From Porodaedalea pini (lineage: Eukaryota > Basidiomycota > Agaricomycetes > Hymenochaetales > Hymenochaetaceae), in contig NBAY01000006.1 in the NCBI GenBank assembly GCA_002794775.1, positions 930,001 to 994,000 of the forward strand: a stretch of DNA of 64,000 bases, given 5' to 3'. The notes beneath the pieces were generated by a model that saw nothing but the letters and a program-made list of their open reading frames with translations, had not been told where the DNA came from and searched no databases. How positions within the stretch are numbered: position 1 is the first letter of the stretch; every line of letters starts with the position of its first letter. This document shows, in pieces, positions 25,388-37,693 of this stretch. Made by a program: the position numbers and the translations under genes.

Positions 25388-27043
25388 TCACTCACTATTC
25401 ACGCCCGAAATCATTGTCTTCAGAACATGCTTTCCGTCGGCACCCATTCCCACCCGCGTCGTCTCAAATGCCGTTATGGCGTCGTCAAATTCGAACCTAA
25501 TCCTGGAAATCAGCCAATGTATGACTAGGAAAGAAGCAGCAGAGTTGGACGCACCTATGAGTCACTAGAGGCTTTAAGTCGATCTTGCCCGAAGCAGCTA
25601 GTGCGATCGCAAGCGGATAGTCACCAGGCTGTGTTGGTTTGGAGCTGGCTAAGCAAACGAAAATGCTTCATGTCCCATCTGGACACTTACCCCGTATCGT
25701 GAGGAACCCTTCAGAGTAAGCTCCTTCGTCAAAAGAATGGTAATGGGGATCCTTGCCTCGGTAACTCCAATTCCAACCTGCAACAAAGTCATAGTTTACA
25801 TCAGTCTGTTCATCAAGGAAGCATAGTAGGTACATGGACGTATGTTCCGCCGGCCTTGGCTACGAAGAACGCCATCTGGATGCATGTCTCCGCACCAGTT
25901 GCGTCGATGACGAGATCGGCACCCGCGTTGCCCTTCTCCATACCAAGAGCTTTTTTAAAGAGCACCGATGTCCGTTCCGAGTATGCCATCTTGCTTTCGT
26001 CCGGATGAAATGGAGACGGAGAGAACACGTCTGTCGCAGCGTAGTTCGTTGCGAAGTCGAGACGGGATGAATTGATGTCCACGGCGATGATACGAGCGGC
26101 ACCGAGCGGGCGCGCAACCGCCATGCATAGGAGTCCAATTGTACCACAGCCAAATATTGCTACGTTTTGGCCCGCGCGCATGTTCCCAATTGAGTTCACA
26201 GCGTGGACAGCGACCGCCAATGGCTCTATCTATTAACACGATAAGAGGCCGAAATAAAGGCGAGACTGAATTACTCGCCATTGCTCCATCCTCGAGACTG
26301 AGGTTATCTGGGAGCCTGTACGCTAGGTCAGTTGGTACCTTGTAGTATCGTGCCAATGTCCCGCGTCTAGGTGAAGCAGTCTGTAGACACAGCTAGAAAG
26401 AAGCGGTTTTTGAGATGTTCCCTAATAAAAACCAGACGACTCAATTGGCTGACCTGGTACGCTCCAGACTTGCAATCATCGCACATACGGCACATTGGCC
26501 AGGGTTCAATTGCGACTCGCTCTCCAATCCTCAGGGTCTCAACATTCGCACCGGCTAGGCATGTAGAGATGAGAGAACATCCTGATACACTTTCCTGTGG
26601 TATCCACCTTTCACGATCACTCCAGATGATTCGTGTCCTAGTACCTAAGGAACTTTCAGCAAAGTTTTCGAGAATAAGCTCACATAATGATTGGAGTGTA
26701 CTGACAATCGGCTCTGTGATGACTTTGTCTCCCAATTTGCCGTCAACATAGAAATGAATCTTCATAAAAGGTATTATTATCTGAGAAAGTGTGCGCTATC
26801 CAGACTCACGTCAGATCCACAGATTCCTTGATAGCAACGTCATACATCAACTATAGTAAAAGAACTAGTTTGCTCACCAGTCTTTTTGACCTCTATCAAA
26901 ACTTCGTCAGCATTTACTAAGAAGCTTGGATTCAGCGTCGACGTCATAGTGATTCAGAGTTCGTACTTACACTCCGGAATCGGTCTATCCATAAAGGATG
27001 TCGATAAGACTCCATCTAGCATGAAGGACTTGTTTCCCGACAT
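25388..27043 (-). CDS. Zinc-dependent polyol dehydrogenase (xylitol/sorbitol dehydrogenase-like), copy 2
   Basis: This is a tandem paralogue of the gene at 23012-24690 with matching exon structure. The N-terminus MSGNKSFMLDGVLSTSFMDR parallels the copy-1 start. Structural zinc cysteines are in PWPMCRMCDDCKSGAYQ, and the coenzyme loop is VAIFGCGTIGLLCMAVA with VDINSSRLDF (about 26080-26160). IDATGAETCIQ and GSSRYGPGDYPLAIALAASG follow. It ends HVLKTMISGVNSE at TGA 25388-25390. The two proteins differ at many surface and active-site-near positions, so substrate range may differ. Zinc ligands and the NAD+ acidic residue are retained, so both look functional. Intron placement in the 26560-26700 part is ambiguous and needs transcript data. 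Confidence 0.82.
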
Positions 27044-27715
27044 GGTCTTCGAGGAGATGAGATGGGTCCTCAATGGTGTACGTCGCCAAGGCGTAATCGA
27101 TTGCGGTCGTGCTAAAGCGTAAGCATATACAAGTTCCCAAGCCAGAGTCGGTAGCCGACTCCCATGAAGACGGTGGGATACAGAAGATGGAAGTTCTTCG
27201 AAAAGAACGCGTATCTCATTAGTGCTTTACATATGGCCGAGTAATACTTGTAAATGGTAGAAGCCTGTCGGCCGATTCAGCCCGAGTAGCCACTGATTTA
27301 GGCCACGGCTGGGAAAGAGCAATAGCTTGCTGCATAGAAATTGCTTGCACTATATGAATGATACCAATCAGAACAGCGGAGAGCTTTGATGACGAAATGA
27401 TCACCTCCGAGTCGGCGGCGTTTCTAACAGCCTGGAAAAAAATGGTTAAAGCTCCAAACCGAATGAGGACTTCGCTTTACTGACGGTGTGAAGCCGATCC
27501 TTAGTTCACCATCGTTCATAATAACATATCAGTCTGGATGCCAGTTTCTCTTTTTAGTCAGGGAATGGCGGACACTTAAATGTCGACCAGGGAGCGCATT
27601 GGATTGCGTTGCGACTTGCCAAGGAAAATGGGGATAAAGAAGATGGTTGGTATTACATTTTGAAATACGACAGCAGCAGCAGGGACCGACGGAAAAGGCG
27701 TAACGTAGAAGCAAA
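27044..27715. other. intergenic region (672 bp)
   Basis: This is the promoter of polyol dehydrogenase copy 2 and the 3' flank of RPA2. Only short overlapping open frames occur, with nothing recognised. Confidence 0.45.
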
Positions 27716-28963
27716 TTAGCCAGACGTTTTAAAGTGGGACTCATCGATCGTACTAAACACGTGTCCATTCTCCATTAGTTCGTCCAGAGCCGAGCTAAGG
27801 GAAAAACAACGAAAGCACGAGCGTTACTACTATTTTGCGTTCAAAGCCAGTTTTAGAAAGAAATAGAAACGTACCTGATGGCCCCTGCGTCTTCTTTGAC
27901 TTCTCGCGCAATCGCAGCAACGTGGATGCCCTCCTCGCCGGACTGTTGGTCGGTGATGAATTCAATGATGCGGCGTGCAAGCGCCGACACTCCAGCATAT
28001 TGGTCATTAGCTGTTGTTGTAGAGGGTGATGCATACTGCGAGTAGTTCGCACCCGCACCACCGTTTGCCGTTGCAGACATGGCAAGTGATCCGTTCCGTT
28101 TGACAGCATCACCGCTCGTAGATGGCTTCGTATGATGCAACGTGATCAAGAACATAGCAAGATATATGAATAATGTTAGCACTGGAAATAGAAAGAATGA
28201 TAGGCGACTTGGACTTACAGGACCACGTTGATGCACAAGTGTCACATACATCACCTCCTGCAAATGGAAATACAGCTCATGTGCATCCTTTGAAGGACGA
28301 ATATTGGTCGCGTTGATATACCGCTTATTTCCAAAATGCTTCAGTACGCCGGTGACGCGTACATAACTACCTTCACTGCAAAAACATATGAAGCGTAATT
28401 AGGAAAGATGAAAAATTCAGGTGTGAGGACTCACCTAACACTGCCATGATTGTCCGGCTCATTCTCATCTGTGGAGGAATCTGTCCACAACCTTGCTTCG
28501 ATACGGCCGGTCCCGTCGTCGATGTGAAACACACTATTCGTCGTTTGCGATACGATGCTGATGACCTGCGCAACTACCGTCACCTGGAATCACAGAGATA
28601 CACACGTCAGAAGTTTCCCGGTGGCGATAAAAGCTGAGTTGACACACTTGGGCAACCTCTATGCTGTCAATGTAGAGCTCGGCATCCGAGTGCGCCTGCT
28701 CTGCTTTCAAAATCTGCTTGATAGTCAAAGGCCGAAGAGACTGGCTAGCGGCGCGCTATGAGATGAAAGACGCGTCAACAAAGTGTGTAGAAGTAAAAGA
28801 CAACGGAAAACCGACGCGTTCGCCCCCAGGGCTGTTCTGGCTGCCCGTCCGCGGTGAGCTGTTTTGCATGAAGCCACCACCACCATAATCGCCTACGGAG
28901 GAGGAAACCCAAGTCGGACGGTTGCAGCAGGTGTATACATGGTTCTGACTTACTGCCGTACAT
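27716..28963 (-). CDS. RFA2: Replication protein A 32-kDa subunit (RPA2)
   Basis: This is the middle subunit of the single-strand-DNA-binding RPA complex in replication, repair and checkpoint signalling. Exon 1 contributes only MYG plus one base, then splices to a Gly/Ser-rich N-terminus (DYGGGGFMQNSSP) of the kind phosphorylated in RPA2. The OB fold follows: RPLTIKQILKAEQAHSDAE, VTVVAQVISIVSQTTN, then DDGTGRIEARLW and EGSYVRVTGVLKHF, ending HELYFHLQEVMYVTLVHQRG. The C-terminal winged helix (IIEFITDQQSGEEGIHVAAI, then ALDELMENGHVFSTID) ends at TAA 27716-27718. The start is the ATG whose short exon joins in frame. Two ACGCGT boxes lie upstream (see separate entry). Confidence 0.9.
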
Positions 28964-31900
28964 ATCAAAACCCGGATCGTTAGAAGGTAGGAAAAGAGTG
29001 CAAGTTGACAACGAGCGGACGCGTTGAGGGCGTGCGCGTGACGTTTCCCACGGGCCAAACACAACCAAACGCGTTTTTGTTGGGCTCGATCTTCGAGTTA
29101 TTCTTATTCACTCTAGAGCCCTGAATGAATCCAGCCCCATGAGATGCTACACCTGCTATTTCATTTGACGCAAAGACGAAAATCGAATGGCCTTGTGTTG
29201 CTAGAAAGAATGCAAGTATGTCACTACCTGGAAATTGCACTGGATGGCTTATACCGACACAGGTTCCGGGGCATTCCGAGTCTTAGAACCGCATGTTCAT
29301 CGCAAGCTTCTGTACCAGAAAACGTGCACACCTATCGCCCTATAACGTGTGCTTGAAGATGTTCTATCACAAGCGCTTCTGTAAAGTGTAGGAGTTTTCT
29401 TATGACCGGCTGTGGTGCTCGTAAGGGCTTCCTCGGAGTCATCCAATCCCCACGACACAGAGTCAAACCACTGCATGTATCAGCAAATTTACCTTCTCCT
29501 TCTTGAACGGAAACTTCTTAATAGCCGAATGCATGAAGAACTGCAAGTCCGGGATACGCGCTCCATCCCTTCCGGACACTTTCTGCATACGTAGATACGC
29601 AACGCATTCAAGCATCTTGTCTAGGGTGCTGTACGGTCCGCGAGGTGTAGGCACCGCCTCTGGCCCTCTGATAGGTTGAACCGATTTTCCAGGAGGGTGG
29701 ACTGCATGAGGTAGAGCCAGCGATGCTCAGGGCGTTAGATGGGCGTGTCCTTGAACCCTGTACCTATACCGCACGCAGTGATTGGTTACTATTCACTCTC
29801 CTTTTCTTCTCGCAGCCTTTTCTCTCCCCCATAGGTACGCAAATTCATATACTCTTATTTTGTAAGAAACTTTATGACCGTCAGATACGAATCATTGCAT
29901 ACATGTTTAGGAAATATACGTAACTCTTTGGGAAGCATTCGTATCGCTCGCTTGAGCTGACTTCTCTCGAGGCAGTGAATACATCGTTATCCATCTACCG
30001 CATTCCTTGCCGTAATGTTCATTCCATTCCTTCTGTTCTACTCTTCAATTGTGCCTTTAAACTTTGCACTGAAGTAAATAGAGGAGTCTTCAACATCTCG
30101 GACAGCATCATCGAGCATCATGCTTCGACTACGTCTCTTCCCCACGTCAAGAGAGAAAAGGAGCATCATCATTCGGTTAGTCTCATGATTGGTCAACCAT
30201 ATTCTGTGGTCAAAACTTACTAAATTATCCCAGAAGCATATCCAACGAAATTATATTTGAGCAGATTATAGTTCTGATCTTCTACTTTATTGGGAGGCTC
30301 CTGACGTATGTTCTTTCACGGTCAGTTCTGATCCTTCCTTCGCTCGTATGTTATGGCGCACTTCCTGATAGTCTTAGTCTAAGCAATTGAAGAGCTCTTG
30401 AGATCGACAATCCAGCACATTTAACACTGTGAGCCTTCTCGATTTAATAGCACGGGAAGAATGATATACACCGGAAACGACAAGTGACTCATTGCGAAGG
30501 TTCGTATTAGTCCTTTCTTGCTGAGATTGGATATTTTTATTGACAATAGAATTGGGGTTTGAAGACTTTTCTTCGGAAATTCCGAGGTAAAAGTAGGCCG
30601 AACGTGATCAAAAAACTCTCAGCAATAGAGATACTTTCGATTTGTAGAGCCGATCCGACTGTGAGGGCAGGGAAACATGTCAAATTGTCAACTAATCTTT
30701 GTCACGTTATACGAGGGCCGAGAACAGCGGGACGCCCTTGGACCCATTTATTGGGTTACGCCCCTATCAAAGGCCGTCTTCTGCCTGAGTAATGGATCTA
30801 AGTATCCGTGTCGTTCTTTATCGTTCCGGTGACCAACCTTCCTCGGTTCAACGTGGAGAACGAGAGGTTGACTCGTGGCTCAAGAATCATCAAGTATAAG
30901 CAATGCCTTCTTGCACCAAACTTCTGGAAAACTTTATTAAGGACCTTCACATGAAGCAAGGTTCATCTAGCCTAATACCGTACCGGCTGTACCTGCTTTT
31001 TCTCTTGCTGCACCCTTGTGCAATTGGGATCCCGAGTCGGGTCGGTCTTATGCCCTCCGTGAGTGGAAATTTAATTCATTATGCGACCCCAGAGTTCTCG
31101 TTGCGCGTGCGCGCAAGTACATCCGTTGCTTTTCCGAACACTCTATTCATGAGCTGATCCTGGCTTAGATTAGTGGTAGGATTCCCTGAACATCTGTTTC
31201 CATTTCCTTAGGAGAATTTGATGGTATACGAAGAGAACTTAAACTTCTGCATGATTTTCTAATACTGAAACAGCATGATCACCAGTGACAGATGTGCGGG
31301 ATATGCCGCGCCATATGCACACAGACTTTTTTAAAATTTATTCCGTGAATTTTCTCCACAGGTAAAAATCCAGGAATATAACGTTGCACTAGTGATGCAT
31401 ATCTTTACTCTACGGGATCGTAGTGTGCATCGAGATTTTGTATCTGTTCTCTGAGTGAGTGGAGGCTTGCACAAAACTTATCAACCTCCTTATATTCTAG
31501 TCCAGCTTACCGGAAATCTGGTCTCCTTCAGGAGCATCGGCTTTATATAGCCCTTCGCGGGAGAAGTCATTACTATCTCGTTTATGATTGCACCAAGCTC
31601 CATTGTTTACACATGGGCTTGCAACGCAGCGTGATCACCAGTTTGCCATGGAGGCTCCTCGAGGGAGTGAAAGGAAATACTCATTTGAGTTTTGTGATCA
31701 GGTGGATATCCGAAGATCACATTCAAGGATGGAGAATAGAGCGTCAAGCGCTATACTCCTCGACGTCGCTTGCCACTCGTCGCTTTATCATAGACCTTTG
31801 TTGAAAAGTTTCTTTCTACGCATTGTCCCAATGTATACGTGTCGGCAAGCTACAGCTTTCGAGTACAAGTGAGTCGATTTGTCACTATCTAACTTCTATT

Positions 31901-33594
31901 CTATTTGCCACCGGGATACCGGGTCGCAACACGCGCTATGTCGAACTCAGTGAGAAGACTAGGCTTAAAGAGGCGCGAATTCCTCCACATTCTTATCGAG
32001 GCGACCTTGCGCAATCCCGATGCGACAACGTAAGGTTCAATATACGCTTCTTTTTGTCATCTATCGGCGCTTTCCCTCGGGTGAAGTATAACAAAATCAA
32101 GTAGAAACAGGGCCTTTAACATCTCAACAAGCCGCCCTAGACCGTCCCTCAACAAACTTTGAGCAGCATATGTAGGGTCGCGACTCAGCAACGATCGATA
32201 AATGAAGTTTTCCTTGCGAGCGCGCATACGGAGAAGCCGGGCGGTGTATGCGACAAACCGGATGTCTCGTCCACAGAATAAGATGGCTTTCCCGATAATC
32301 GGGCTCTTATTGTCTTTCAGGGGAGTCATATGAATGTGGCCCACGACGACGTTAGACCTAGGTTCAGGGTTTTTGCCTATCAGACTTCAATTGTGGTACT
32401 TTGTGTGATCTAGAATGACCATGTTTTACTGTTTATCATGTAGAGGGGATAACGTTAGAATTTCTGAGTTATGCCACATAAATGCGAGTAAACTGACGAT
32501 GATCAATTTGGTCTGCTGATCTACCTCGAGGAAACGAGGCCGGACCCGGGCTCAAGGCGAAATAAGGGAAAACGGACAAGTGAAATCAAGATCTTATATA
32601 CTGTCTCATTCATCTCCGTTAAGAAGTAAGACCCTTTGCGTAATTTTGCGGTTCCGTTAGGTGATGCCTTTTGTAACTTTGAGGTGCTTTATCAGTACCA
32701 TTCTAGGCGGGCACCCTCTGGCGAATGCTTAAAAGGAGCCTGTGCTGGCGACTGATAGGACACCCCCAGTTGTGAAGGCCTCCCAGCTCAGCGTCCCCTC
32801 ACGGACAGGATACTTCTTCCGATGCTAATGCTGGCGATTACCAGTGGATACACACTGTTTCAGTTCATTCCTTTGACAGTCGTGTGCGTCCTCTGCTCAT
32901 CGCCGACATTGCATTAGAAGCAATGTCATGGACAAACTAGAGGGATGAGACAACCAGAGACTTTTACTAGCTCTTGCTTGATGTTTCGCGACGATTAGGT
33001 ATATTACTGTTTTGTCATGGACTGTTCGCACGGCGTAGAGTGGCGCTGAGGGCCCGCCTTGATTGGAGAAGTATAAGGTTTCGCAAGGACAAACTAGGCA
33101 TAGAAGATCGGAAGTCCCGGGACCGGAGTATGCCGAATCATTGAGGGAGTAGTATTCACTAACAGAAGTATCAATTTATTCTCGAGTTCTTGGAGTTTGC
33201 TTGAAGGAGTTTTTAATTCCGAGTTGAGTTAGTGCAAAACATCATTCGATACTATAGAGTTTGTTTTTAATTCTCAATAAAAATAAAAATAATAAAAATA
33301 ATAAACGTGATTCCAAATTAGACAGAGAACCGACCCAGAGAGCTCGACCTTTCAAGGATCAGGCAATATTAATGATAGCGCTCATAAGGAAGCTAAGCAC
33401 TCTTATTGGTACTCCTTTAACAGTTTTCAGGATCGGCATAAAGATCTTCGGAGGTTCTAGCCAAAGCCCGTTAGTTGGATTTAGAAACAGATTCCGGCGC
33501 GACTTTTTGAATCACTTCGTCTGACCTCAGGTTGTGTTTCCCCACGGCAGTTCAAAGACCCGCTATCACGCCGCGTCTACTTGAAGACGACGAC
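28964..33594. other. gene-poor stretch (4.6 kb)
   Basis: After the RPA2 promoter no confident gene is seen. The 29460-29660 minus strand has a short clean frame (ECVAYLRMQKVSGRDGARIP) that could be an exon of a small or decayed gene, but it cannot be extended. The 33250-33310 part is A-rich low-complexity sequence. Many short frames on both strands conflict. The stretch may hold old, unrecognisable transposon debris or a non-coding transcript. Confidence 0.4.
29020..29074 (-). promoter_or_regulatory. two MCB-like ACGCGT boxes upstream of RPA2
   Basis: ACGCGT occurs at 29020-29025 and 29069-29074, about 57 and 106 bp upstream of the RPA2 start codon. In yeasts this hexamer is the MluI cell-cycle box bound by MBF (Mbp1-Swi6), which drives G1/S expression of replication genes, RPA subunits included. 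Function here is inference from position and known biology. Confidence 0.5.
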
Positions 33595-34366
33595 ATGCCG
33601 CGCATCTCTTATGTCTTCCCAGAGCGCGGAGAGTCGGCCATAGCGGATAGCATCAGGCACCGACGAAAGGATGAGAAACTGACTGAATTAGATGGTGTTC
33701 TGTACGCATTTATATAACTCTCTATTGAGACAAGTGACTGAAATCTTTCTTTCAAAGCCTGAACGCCCCCCAAATTGCTGCAGGGTATAATGCGCTCATG
33801 AAAGCAGTTCGTACATCGAACAGCTTACCAAACGATGTCAGAGAGCTGATAGTGAGTTATGCGGCTGCAGCATAAATATAGGGCATAATTGATCATTGAG
33901 AATCGATACAGATACTCCGAGTCGCAGCCCTCAACTCTGCAGCATATGAATGGTATGCTGTGTACCTTTTCTTCCGTAAGACACGTTTCTCGGATTCCTT
34001 CATTAATCAACTTCTTGCTGTAGGATTCAACACGAGCCGCTCGCGCGAAATGCTGGTCTAGGTGCATCTCAGCTTGCACTTATTCGAGACGTGTCTACTG
34101 TACCTGCATCAACGGAGAAATTATGCTGGGACGCAGTGCTAGGGCTTTCTCCTCTGCAGGCCGCTGTTTTGGTGTGCACCGATCATATGACGCGCTCGGT
34201 GGTAGTTCCGCAAGCCGTTTTTGACGCGTTGCGCTCCATGTTGGCGAATGAGCAGCAGCTGCTCGAAGTCACGGCTACCGCGGCGTCATATAATATGGTA
34301 TCCAGATTTCTGATGGCATTGGATGTCGGCGATAAGGCCGGAATGGATGTTCCTGTTCCTATCTAA
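33595..34366 (+). CDS. AhpD-like / carboxymuconolactone decarboxylase-like protein
   Basis: This is a small all-helical protein of the AhpD/CMD fold, a family common in basidiomycetes whose biochemical role is generally unknown. Exons are 33595..33701, 33758..33851, 33912..33952 and 34024..34366, giving 194 residues with all junctions in frame. The family signature is the helix ILRVAALNSAAYEWIQHE, in which YEW and the following His are the conserved 'E-W-x-x-H' element. The upstream segment NAPQIAAGYNALMKAVRTS resembles the CMD substrate helix. No CxxC thiol pair is present, so a peroxidase-type AhpD reaction is not expected. The gene sits isolated between two gene-poor stretches. Confidence 0.8.
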
Positions 34367-36261
34367 AATTAGCCAAGACGTAAAGGAAAGAGAAATGTTG
34401 ACGACCTGGATATTATTGGGTTTCACCGTAGTTTTCTTTTGTCGAATGCAATTTCATGTACTAAGATCAGGCTCTTTGTGGGTACGGATGATTCTACTCC
34501 TAGTAGCTTATTAAGATGCCCTCTGCATCGATGTTTTCAAAGTATGTTTCAGGGATGTCTTTATCAACTCTTAAGTGATAGCACACTAGAGCATAGATAT
34601 GCAAGACACCTGTCTTACTATGTCAATCAGTCCAATCAGGTATCCACCGTAAACCGAAGATCACCTCACCAACGATTGAAGGCAAAGACCAAGGTGAAAG
34701 AAACTTTCGCATAGCCTCGTGCAAATGTCTATCTAAGTATTGGAGCTTCAGACGAAATGTACTCGGTATAGTCTTTACTACTCCAAATTTGGGGGTTTCA
34801 CCCGTTTACCGGCCCACCTATATCCCGCTCTTAGAAAGACTTATCGGAGTTGGGGCAACCTCAACACGGGTCAAAACGAAACGGACGTACGATATAGATG
34901 CTTCCCGCAGGTCTACTGGTTGTCGGGAGAAGGTTGCTATGAAAGCAATAAGCCCGAAGAAACATGGTTGGCCCGAATTCTTTATTCGGCTGAATGCTCT
35001 TGAGTGGGTTTCAATACAATTCCGGCCTATAGCAAAAGGCAATAATGGCTGCCACAGATACCCCCTCCATTGCCTTTCCATAAAAAAGCCTCAAAGGAGC
35101 CAGTCAAGACCATAAGAAAGTTGTGGACAGGAGCCGGTTGATTCCATACGCATCGGAAGATGGGCGAGCTCCATTCAAAGCATAGATAGGACTCCATGCG
35201 GGTAAATATGGCACTTGTTGCGCTGGATACATCACGATCACAGTCGTATTGAAAGTGGAGGGGGAGGTTGCATGAACAGAGAAGCTCAAGATCCGCGGTA
35301 GGAACCATTCTGCCAAACAGCTACGACCTGGCGTCCGGACTATCGGTCAAAGGCAGCGATATCCAGGCTTGATTCCTACACCACTGATTTCAGGATGTTC
35401 AGTCACACAATTGTTGCGTATCCTCACAGAAAAGAGATACCTTCAAGTCAGACAAAAAGTTTTTCGTGAAGGGGCGAGGCTTTCAAAGAAGCTTTGTTTG
35501 ACTGCGAACTCCGTTGTATATGTACTTCATATCATAAATCAGAGCGACATCCTTAAAGTTTGGCAGAAGTGGATACACACACTACATGCATTTGTTGGAA
35601 ATTTGTCGATTATCCGCCATCATCGGGACTGGACTCATGAACACAGCTTCTCATCAGATGAACCGCAGCAAGAACAGTAGAAAAACTAGCGAGAACAACA
35701 TGGGACTTCGAAAGGGGTCGGAATCTAAGTGACTTGTTGGGATATCAGCATCGCTTTATGATTTCTACCTATAAATGAGGTCTTACCATGGCCGTAAGCA
35801 TTTCTTCTCATAATCAATCTAGGGTTCGAACAAAGATGTTTGTTACAAGCTGCGCGAAGATGGGGTGCTAGTGCGCGGCGTTAGATGCACGCTGTGCGAG
35901 ATATCACTTATATCGCACCTCCGGTCCCGCCCTATACAGATTTCGCATCCCGCTAGCGCATACCGGAAGACATTAGGGATTATGAACGTTTACGTTGGTG
36001 TCATGAGATATGCAAACCAGTTGCGGCATTGAAATACGTGCCATCGTGATGAGTACGTCCCTCTCTGACTTCTGTTCGACAATTTAGTTGCAGCAGACTC
36101 ATCTAGACTTGCTTCATATCGTAGTACACGGCACAACAAGTTAACCTGTCCAGTTGAGAAGATTAATAACGTGTAGATAATCGTTGCGTAAGAGAATCAG
36201 CTCACCTTCCAGTACAAGTCACAGATACAGCCCAATTCACTTCTTATGAAACCATAATTCC
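34367..36261. other. gene-poor stretch (1.9 kb)
   Basis: No coding exon is supported. Overlapping short frames on both strands around 34740-35320 have no recognised features and no consistent splice joins. Confidence 0.4.
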
Positions 36262-36769
36262 TTACTGCGCTTTTGCAACGAGCTCGTTCACAATGTCCAC
36301 AGCGCGCTTGAACTTTGCCTTGTCCTCCGCAGTCGCCTGAACTATGCTCGTGCCACCACCGCATCCAGAAGGGCCGCCATTCACCCACATCAGGTCTTCG
36401 CTTCCCCACGCAATGCTCGTATCGAGACCATATATGTCTTCGCTACCTGGCGGAGACTCGGTCGGAATGCTCTTTAGGATACCATGTAACTCATCCACGA
36501 GCGAGGCTTCTGACGCGACACCATCAGCCGATAGAGCCAGCGACTTGGGAGCAGCATCGGCCAGGCTAGGAGAACCGTCCGCACGAGTAGCAGACGCAAT
36601 AAGGATATGTGTCTGTGCGTTGGACTTGGTAAGAGTGTGTATGGCGGATGGTGTCGGAGGAGCGAAGCCACCGGTGATACCTGCATAGGTCTGTTGAGAC
36701 TCTGAGATTCCCTCGCAGATAAGTTTACGTACCGTGTTGAAGACGCAAGGAGAACTCAGCAGGAGGCAT
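36262..36769 (-). CDS. Small protein of unknown function
   Basis: Exon 1 (36769..36733) and exon 2 (36680..36262) are joined by a 52-nt intron in frame, giving 151 residues. The N-terminus begins MPPAEFSLRLQHGITGGFAP. The middle is Ala/Ser-rich, and there is a conserved-looking block GSEDLMWVNGGPSGCGGGTS. The C-terminus is a charged amphipathic helix (DKAKFKRAVDIVNELVAKAQ). There is no signal peptide or membrane segment. The clean splice, normal codon use and divergent pairing with NCE101 support a real gene; I do not recognise the family. Confidence 0.65.
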
Positions 36770-36906
36770 TATTGTTTCGTTTGGGTAGAACAGTGGATGA
36801 AAGGAGAGCACCGTCATTGCGCGACGACGGTCTCGTGACAGACTTTGATCACGGGACTGACGCGACGCGAGAGTTTCGGCCTCGACTTGACGTACGAAGA
36901 ACAACC
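36770..36906. promoter_or_regulatory. bidirectional promoter (137 bp)
   Basis: The start codons of the unknown small gene (minus) and NCE101 (plus) are separated by 137 bp. No TATA box was seen. Confidence 0.45.
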
Positions 36907-37219
36907 ATGCCTGCCCCAGTATTGCTTTCCAGGTTCGTCTTTTCTTAGGATATATTATCAAACTTAACTCCATAATGATTATAGATCACTTGACCCTGTG
37001 CTGGGTGTTTTTACGGGCGTGTTCGCATTCTATCTCCACCAAACAAACCCTCGCACTGCACCGCCGTCTGGTGAATCGCTCAAAGACCTCGTCTATTGGA
37101 GAAGGGCAAAATGGATGGCTTCCCGCTCGGCTCAAACTCGCACAGAGAAGGAGCCTGAAATAGAAGCAGGGCTCGAGACCATGCTGAAGGAAGACAAGAA
37201 TACTGAGCGCATTCAGTAG
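36907..37219 (+). CDS. NCE101: Non-classical export protein 1 family (Nce101)
   Basis: This is a small fungal membrane protein of the NCE101 family, named for a yeast factor implicated in leaderless protein export. Exons 36907..36932 and 36985..37219 give 86 residues. The family pattern is visible: a short N-terminus MPAPVLLSR, then SLDPVLGVFTGVFAFYL, a single hydrophobic helix beginning with the conserved L-D-P, followed by a basic region (YWRRAKWMASR). The C-terminal tail is charged. The start ATG is the only one compatible with the 26-nt first exon. It is divergent from the unknown gene at 36262-36769. Confidence 0.8.
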
Positions 37220-37693
37220 AAGATCAGCGTGAGGTCACTTCCGTGAATGAATGCCTAGATACTAGTACTCACGAGATTATGTAGCTTCTGGACACAACTT
37301 GTACTACTGTCTTTCGATCAGAATGGAATGTCTTCGAGCTTACAAGCGTGTAAATGCACGTTAACATTTTTACACGCTGTCCCGACCTTTATGCTGTCCA
37401 AGGAACTGCAAAGGCTGATGAAATATGTCTTTATACGATGCTCTCGTAACATGCTGATAAAGTACGGGAGTTTTGCGTTCATTCTTTGCCTTGATTGGCG
37501 CCAACGTTTTCTTAACGCAAGCATAATCTTCCACAATCGGAAGTGTATGCTGATTCGGAAGGATCGAATGTCCGCTTGAATCATAGGTGCATCTTCTAGC
37601 CTGATTTAAGTCTATAGCCCCTCTATCATGATAACGACGGCCAAGGTAGCTCCGTAACCGTGGGAGAACAAACTTTCCTTGCGGCTAACCAAC
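37220..37693. other. intergenic region (474 bp)
   Basis: This is the promoter of the FAD oxidoreductase and the NCE101 3' flank. No feature is recognised. Confidence 0.45.

Noticed and set aside
29463..29760. Possible exon with ECVAYLRMQKVSGRDG on the minus strand
   Set aside because: It looks somewhat coding, but the only downstream intron candidate would be 22 nt and no start or partner exon could be found.
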